Source: Chitinophagaceae bacterium
Lineage (GTDB): Bacteria; Bacteroidota; Bacteroidia; Chitinophagales; Chitinophagaceae
Length of the DNA stretch: 64,000 bases
Assembly: GCA_016715365.1 (NCBI GenBank)
Contig: JADKAM010000001.1
Span: forward strand, 186,001-250,000
Direction of reading: 5' to 3'
Of this stretch, positions 59,811-64,000 are shown piece after piece. A program made the position numbers and the translations under genes. Under the pieces are notes generated by a model. It searched no databases and was not told the origin of the DNA. It worked only from the letters and a program-made list of their open reading frames with translations. Each line of letters begins with the position of its first letter. The stretch's first letter is position 1.

Positions 59811-59888
59811 GATTGGATACTGGATTCAGGATCGTAGCCTGTTTAAGCCTTACATCCAGTATCAATTATACAGAATCCGGTATCCGGT
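59811..59888. repeat. Imperfect inverted repeat (TACTGGATNCAGGAT type), copy 2
   Basis: GGATACTGGATTCAGGATC is followed by ACATCCAGTATCA and GAATCCGGTATCCGG. It resembles the element at 46984-47062 and fills the gap between the acetyltransferase and epimerase genes. Confidence 0.5.
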
Positions 59889-60494
59889 TTATTTTGCCGG
59901 CACACCAACAACAGTAACCCCATCTGCAACATCTTTAACTACCACGGCCCCGGCACCTATCATTGCATTATTTCCTATTGTGACACCCTGCCTGATAACG
60001 GCATTGGCACCAACAAAACTACCTGCACCAACTTTTACGTTACCACATAATACCGCCCCGGGCCCAATATGAGCAAATTCGCCAACCGCACACTCATGCT
60101 CAACAATACAACCTGTATTACAGATGGCGCCGGTTGCAATAAAAGCCAGTGGATTAATGGTAGCATTAGCTGCAATCATTACACCTTGTGTTGCAATATT
60201 AGCAGATGAATCTATAACCGCCGAAGGGTGTATGGCATTTGTTGATGATAAATTATTTTTTTGCAGGGCTTCATAAATTTTCTTTCGCAGCTTGTTATCG
60301 CCAACAGCAATAAAATAACCGCTGGCTTTAATGGCATCCAGCCCGGTTTCCGAATTTTCTGTTCCAACATATGGCAGGCCGAAAGGATTATAAGTCTTTT
60401 CAGCAACATCGCAATAGCCCATAACGTTTTTACCGGCGGCCTTAAAAATGCCATATACCACAAATGCATGGCCGCTATATCCTATTAATACCAT
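59889..60494 (-). CDS. Sugar O-/N-acetyltransferase, NeuD/PglD-like
   Basis: 201 residues: N-terminal Rossmann-like sugar-nucleotide domain (MVLIGYSGHAFVVYGIFKAAG) and a left-handed beta-helix of hexapeptide repeats (AIHPSAVIDSSANI, GAICNTGCIVEHECAVGEFAHIGPGAVLCGNV). The catalytic His is in VEHECAVG. It acetylates an amino sugar, for example a UDP-4-amino-sugar made by a LegC/PglE-like aminotransferase such as the one at 47067. It is 17 nt after the glycosyltransferase stop. Confidence 0.92.
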   Translation of the reverse strand: MVLIGYSGHAFVVYGIFKAAGKNVMGYCDVAEKTYNPFGLPYVGTENSETGLDAIKASGYFIAVGDNKLRKKIYEALQKNNLSSTNAIHPSAVIDSSANIATQGVMIAANATINPLAFIATGAICNTGCIVEHECAVGEFAHIGPGAVLCGNVKVGAGSFVGANAVIRQGVTIGNNAMIGAGAVVVKDVADGVTVVGVPAK

Positions 60495-60511
60495 TGTTGT
60501 TTATTATTTAT

Positions 60512-61681
60512 CTAATTTACCAAGGTTTTGTAAGCCTCCAGCATATTTTGCCAGATATTTTCCTGGCGGTAATTTTCTCTCACATGCTGCTGCAGTTTTT
60601 TTGCCATGTCCTGCATATGTTGCTGATGCAATAAGGCATACTGCAAAAGCTTAAGCATCTGCTGCTCATTTCCGCTTTCAAAAATCAATCCTGTTTCATT
60701 AGTGGTTACTATATCAATATTACCTGTTATGTGGCTGCATATTACCGGTAAGCCCATCGAGCCAGCCTGCAGCAACACATTGGGAAACCCTTCCCGGTGC
60801 GATGGAAAAACAAAGAAATCTGCCAGGTGCATAAAATATTCTACCCGGTTACTCCAGTTGATATGAATAATTGAGGTATTGTTTTCTATTTCAAGTAAAG
60901 TAGCTTCCGGCAGCGGATCTAATGCATTTTCATATTCACCAACCAATATCAACTTCAGGTTTACATTTTCTTTTTGCAATTGTAAAAAAACATGCACCAG
61001 CTCAATAAGGCCTTTATCTTTTACCAGCCTGCCAATACAAAGCAGGTAAGTTTGCCCGGTTGAATAATGAATCTGCTCTTTAATTTCATTAATTATTTTT
61101 TCATCCAGGTTTTCTTTGTTAAACCGGTTAACGGCTATACCATTGGTAGATCCTTTTGCAATGATGTTAAGCCTGGCTGTTTTGCAAAGTTTGTGCTTAC
61201 TGATGAACTGCATTAATGAATGGCTGTTTGGCCAAACATGGTTGGCTGCAGCGTAGGTAAGTTTTTCAATAAATTTTAAAAGTTGATATTTAAACCCTTT
61301 CTCTACCATCAGGGGCAGTCCGGCCACAGTATGTATCCTCACTTTGATACCACAAAATTTTGCCGCCAGCATACCCAGTAAACCGGCTTTGGGTGTATGT
61401 GTATGTACAATATCGGGTTTTTCTTTTCTAAAAATTTTAATCAGCCGGAAGAGGCATTTGAGATCAGTAAAGGGTGTTATCTTCCGGGTCATAGGCACAA
61501 TAATATGCCTGCATTGCTCTCTTTCAATTACTTCCGGCAATTCCTTTCCATCTGCACTTATCATCAGTACATCAAAACCATTGGATGCCATAAACCGCAT
61601 TTGCCCCGGCAACAGGTAACGCAAAGCCATGGGCACTGTTGTTATACGTATTAATTTTTTATTACTGTTTTTTTTAGACAA
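60512..61681 (-). CDS. Glycosyltransferase family 4
   Basis: 389 residues, GT-B fold. N-terminal half has IVHTHTPKAGLLGMLAA and the C-terminal half the E-x7-E donor motif REGFPNVLLQAGSMGLPVI with LLCIGRLVKDKGL. It adds a sugar to a lipid-linked glycan in the cytoplasm. It heads the acetyltransferase/epimerase group and is divergent from the polymerase-like gene. Confidence 0.94.
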   Translation of the reverse strand: MSKKNSNKKLIRITTVPMALRYLLPGQMRFMASNGFDVLMISADGKELPEVIEREQCRHIIVPMTRKITPFTDLKCLFRLIKIFRKEKPDIVHTHTPKAGLLGMLAAKFCGIKVRIHTVAGLPLMVEKGFKYQLLKFIEKLTYAAANHVWPNSHSLMQFISKHKLCKTARLNIIAKGSTNGIAVNRFNKENLDEKIINEIKEQIHYSTGQTYLLCIGRLVKDKGLIELVHVFLQLQKENVNLKLILVGEYENALDPLPEATLLEIENNTSIIHINWSNRVEYFMHLADFFVFPSHREGFPNVLLQAGSMGLPVICSHITGNIDIVTTNETGLIFESGNEQQMLKLLQYALLHQQHMQDMAKKLQQHVRENYRQENIWQNMLEAYKTLVN

Positions 61682-61832
61682 TGGAGTTTATTGAAAGCTG
61701 TGGTTTGATTTTGAAATCAAAATTAACTTCATATTATTAAAAGACGGTCAGAATTTTTATGATACATTTGAAACGTATTAGTATCAAAGCAACCCTTATA
61801 GGTTAAAACATCCGGTAAAAATTAAAGAGTTA

Positions 61833-63164
61833 ATGAATTTATTTGATTTTATATTGTTTCCTTTTTATGTTGCGCTGTTCTATTTTCTGTTTAGTGCCCG
61901 CAGAAAAAATTATACCGACCCCATACTCAGGCACTATCATAAGCAGGGTTTTTGGATTAAAATTATTGCTGTAATGGGTTTCACTTTTTTTAATACCATG
62001 CTTTCTGTGGGAGATTCATTTCTACTTTTTTTTACCGAAGGGACAAATATCTGCCACATGATCATGAAAGACGCTTCGCAGGTAAAATGGCTTTATTTGC
62101 CCAGTATAGACTTTGATCAGAGTTTATTGAAAAACCCGGCTAATATGGGTTATCTGAAGGGTGAAAACAATTACATGATAGTAAGAATTACGGCCATTCT
62201 GTCGTTTCTTTCTTTTCAAAAATACCTTATTTTAAACCTCTTTTTTTCCATGCTTTCTTTTTCGGGAGTATGGCGGCTTTACCGGTTCTTTTATGAGCAA
62301 TACCCACATTTACATAAGCAGTTTGCAATAGCAATATTGTATTTACCAACTTTTGTTTTCTGGAGCTCAGGCATTTTAAAAGACCCGATCTGTACGGGTG
62401 CCTTAGGCTGGATAACATATGCAATGTATGAAGCATTCTATAAAAAGAAAGATATTCTTAAAAATGTTGTCATCATATTTATTGCAGGATACCTATTATA
62501 TGTAATTAAAGTATACATCCTTATTTCCTATGTACCTTTCTTCCTGCTTTTCCTGGTTTTAAAAAATGTAGATCTTATAAAGAGCAGGCTACTGCGTGTA
62601 GCATTTGTTTTGGGGCTTATCTTTCTGGCCATGGCCATGTTTGGCACTGTTATGCAGCAACTGGCCGGCACACTGGGCGCTTATGGCGGCAACGATGTAA
62701 CTAAAAACATTTCCATTTACCAGAAAGCTTATGCCGAGCAGGAAGATGTAGGTTCCAGCTTTTCGCTTGGTGTTGAATACGATGGTTCGGTTAGCAGCCT
62801 GATAAAAATTGCCCCGGCAGCCATTATTGCTACATTATACCGGCCTTTCATCTGGGAATCAAAAAAAATATCAACCCTTTTGTCTTCTATCGAAAGTATG
62901 GTAATCATGTTCTTTACCTTATCTGTGTTTTATAAAGCCAGGCCCAGGGGCTTTGTAAGGCCCATATTAAAAGACCCTACAGTTATGTACTGTCTTTTAT
63001 TTGCCTTACTGTTTGCGCTGTTTGTGGGAGCCACTACTGCAAATTTTGGCACATTGGTACGGTATAAAATTCCCTGTATGCCTTTTTATATTATTGCCAT
63101 TTTCCTGATTCAGGATTGGTCTGTAAGAAATAAAAAAAGCCCTGCTGTTGGCGGGGCTTTGTGA
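61833..63164 (+). CDS. Polytopic membrane protein, polysaccharide polymerase-like (Wzy/EpsG type)
   Basis: 443 residues with about ten to twelve hydrophobic segments and one longer loop rich in polar residues around 265-330 (LGAYGGNDVTKNIS, GSSFSLGVEYDG). Sequence identity between polymerases is low, so the call rests on topology and on the flanking glycosyltransferases. It would join repeat units on the periplasmic side. A flippase or O-antigen ligase is the alternative. Confidence 0.65.
   Translation: MNLFDFILFPFYVALFYFLFSARRKNYTDPILRHYHKQGFWIKIIAVMGFTFFNTMLSVGDSFLLFFTEGTNICHMIMKDASQVKWLYLPSIDFDQSLLKNPANMGYLKGENNYMIVRITAILSFLSFQKYLILNLFFSMLSFSGVWRLYRFFYEQYPHLHKQFAIAILYLPTFVFWSSGILKDPICTGALGWITYAMYEAFYKKKDILKNVVIIFIAGYLLYVIKVYILISYVPFFLLFLVLKNVDLIKSRLLRVAFVLGLIFLAMAMFGTVMQQLAGTLGAYGGNDVTKNISIYQKAYAEQEDVGSSFSLGVEYDGSVSSLIKIAPAAIIATLYRPFIWESKKISTLLSSIESMVIMFFTLSVFYKARPRGFVRPILKDPTVMYCLLFALLFALFVGATTANFGTLVRYKIPCMPFYIIAIFLIQDWSVRNKKSPAVGGAL
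63135..63157 (+). terminator. Terminator overlapping the end of the polymerase-like gene
   Basis: Hairpin AAAGCCCTGC / GGCGGGGCTTT overlaps the last codons of the gene at 63164. It has an A-tract before and only a weak T-tract after, so it may serve the convergent gene instead. Confidence 0.45.
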
Positions 63165-63195
63165 TGTGATTTCAAAGGGGGTTATAATGTAACCA

Positions 63196-64000
63196 TTATG
63201 CGTTTGCAGCTCTTTCGGTTCTGGCCGAGGTAAAAGGAGCTAATATGTTCATCCAGGTGGTTTTAAGATAACTGTTTATTGAATCAGATAATGATACCGG
63301 TTCTGCCGATTTTAACCTGGTTAAGATAACCGGTGGTAAAGCTTCAAAATTATTATTGATGGCATCGGCAGCCGGCCACATGATAAAACTTAATTTTTTA
63401 AGTCTGTCTGTTTTTTGAAACACTATAGTTACACCTGCAAAAGCAAGTAAAAAACAACTGTAGTGCAATAGTGCCAGGGCCTTGTTATTAAATTTTGTCT
63501 GATGAATATGAAAACGGTTGCGTATGTAGTAATACATTTTCCATCCTGAAGCATAATCCCAATCTTTTTTTACTGAGAATGCGGTTGCCGGATGATAGTG
63601 AATACTGTTTGCTACAGTGCAAACAGGTATTTTATTACGCCTTACAATCCTGTAATAATATTCTGTTTCATCGCCCCATAAAAAGAAACTGGCTTTTGGT
63701 ACGCCTACTCTTTCAATAATGCGCCTGTTAATGAATGTGCCGTTAAAAGGATGTCCGATTCCATCAATAATATTACCGGGTACATCATCCAGTGTTTTGT
63801 ATCCGCCGGTATTCCACACAAAAGATTTTCTGTCTTTGTTATCAATTACAGCGCAGTTCATTAAGGTTAATTCGGCAGGTTGCGCTGCCAATAAATTTTC
63901 AAGCGCATCTTCTTTAGGCATACCGTCATCATCCATGCACCAGATCCATTCGTATCCCTGCTCATACCCCATTTTAATGGCAGTACTAAAACCTCCGGCT
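63196..64000 (-). CDS. Glycosyltransferase family 2, 5' end outside window
   Basis: The frame stays open to the window edge, and the residues before the ATG at 63972 (GGFSTAIKMGYEQGYEW) belong to the protein, so that ATG is internal. About 268 residues are present. Metal-binding DDD motif in WIWCMDDDGMPKEDA, acceptor region FFLWGDETEYYYRI, and a C-terminal hydrophobic segment (LLHYSCFLLAFAGVTIVF). It resembles rhamnosyl/galactofuranosyl-type GT2 enzymes (GlfT2/WbbL-like). Confidence 0.9.
   Translation of the reverse strand, partial: AGGFSTAIKMGYEQGYEWIWCMDDDGMPKEDALENLLAAQPAELTLMNCAVIDNKDRKSFVWNTGGYKTLDDVPGNIIDGIGHPFNGTFINRRIIERVGVPKASFFLWGDETEYYYRIVRRNKIPVCTVANSIHYHPATAFSVKKDWDYASGWKMYYYIRNRFHIHQTKFNNKALALLHYSCFLLAFAGVTIVFQKTDRLKKLSFIMWPAADAINNNFEALPPVILTRLKSAEPVSLSDSINSYLKTTWMNILAPFTSARTERAANA

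Noticed and set aside
1..64000. rRNA operon, prophage, transposase or integrase genes
   Set aside because: None was found on either strand.

Overview
The window looks like the chromosome of a member of the Bacteroidota, most likely the family Chitinophagaceae. The evidence is protein-level: SusC-type plug sequences, MbnP/MbnH-like lipoproteins, a Bacteroidota-type monocyclic carotenoid set, a Kdp operon with extra small genes, short weak start contexts with almost no Shine-Dalgarno sequences, and dispersed palindromes typical of the phylum. No rRNA, CRISPR array, prophage or transposase was seen.

Layout. (1) 1-2200: a TonB-dependent cobalamin receptor, cut by the window edge, under a cobalamin riboswitch. 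(2) 2267-6473: a metal-handling operon (MbnP-like lipoprotein, di-haem MbnH/MauG-like protein, outer-membrane barrel, YHS lipoprotein, small exported protein) and a nearby small Cys-rich exported protein. (3) 6586-13542: an amino-acid permease, a TolC-like protein with an apparent frameshift, an RND/ABC-type adaptor and a large outer-membrane barrel protein. (4) 13535-19045: a MurU-like nucleotidyltransferase and an AmgK-like kinase fused to a RapZ C-terminal domain (cell-wall sugar recycling), then an unusual VIT/plug/TPR/DUF2135-like protein.

(5) 19087-25939 is the most interesting region. On the minus strand it carries three small ORFs each followed by a terminator, eleven tightly packed tRNA-like genes, a YkuK/RNase H-fold protein, a BCS1-like AAA ATPase, at least three degenerate tRNA-like sequences, a slipin (SPFH protein) and the RNA ligase RtcB. 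The tRNA-like genes keep L-shape contacts and readable anticodons, but have odd acceptor ends, odd anticodon loops and, in one, an intron-sized hairpin. I propose an RNA-damage sensing or repair system whose tRNA-like RNAs act as substrates, sentinels or decoys.

(6) 26096-31093: a DNA-damage island with a radical SAM protein of the SplB-like group, two 2H phosphoesterase-like paralogues with reciprocally broken catalytic motifs, an SRAP abasic-site protein, UmuD (with Arg where the catalytic Lys is expected) and UmuC. TAGT-N8-ACTA palindromes sit between the divergent genes. (7) 31094-39731: a tandem short repeat, a 50-codon ORF, then a plus-strand operon of a CrtD-like desaturase, an ABC-2 exporter, an acyl carrier protein, a condensation/acyltransferase-like protein, a FAD oxidoreductase and an acyl-AMP ligase. 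(8) 39728-46231: the convergent carotenoid operon (ECF sigma, crtI, crtB, idi, cruF, crtZ, lycopene cyclase) with a CarH/LitR-like B12-binding MerR regulator. Together with the CrtD-like enzyme the set predicts a saproxanthin-type pigment, possibly acylated.

(9) 46321-48197: a sugar-phosphate transferase and a LegC-like aminotransferase. (10) 48268-58690: a Kdp potassium-uptake locus with three tiny membrane proteins, a porin, a split KdpD (sensor module plus separate histidine kinase) and an NtrC-type regulator in place of KdpE. (11) 58807-64000: surface polysaccharide genes (epimerase, NeuD/PglD-like acetyltransferase, two glycosyltransferases, a polymerase-like membrane protein); the last is cut by the window end.

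All family assignments come from reading motifs and translated sequence by eye; no database search was run.
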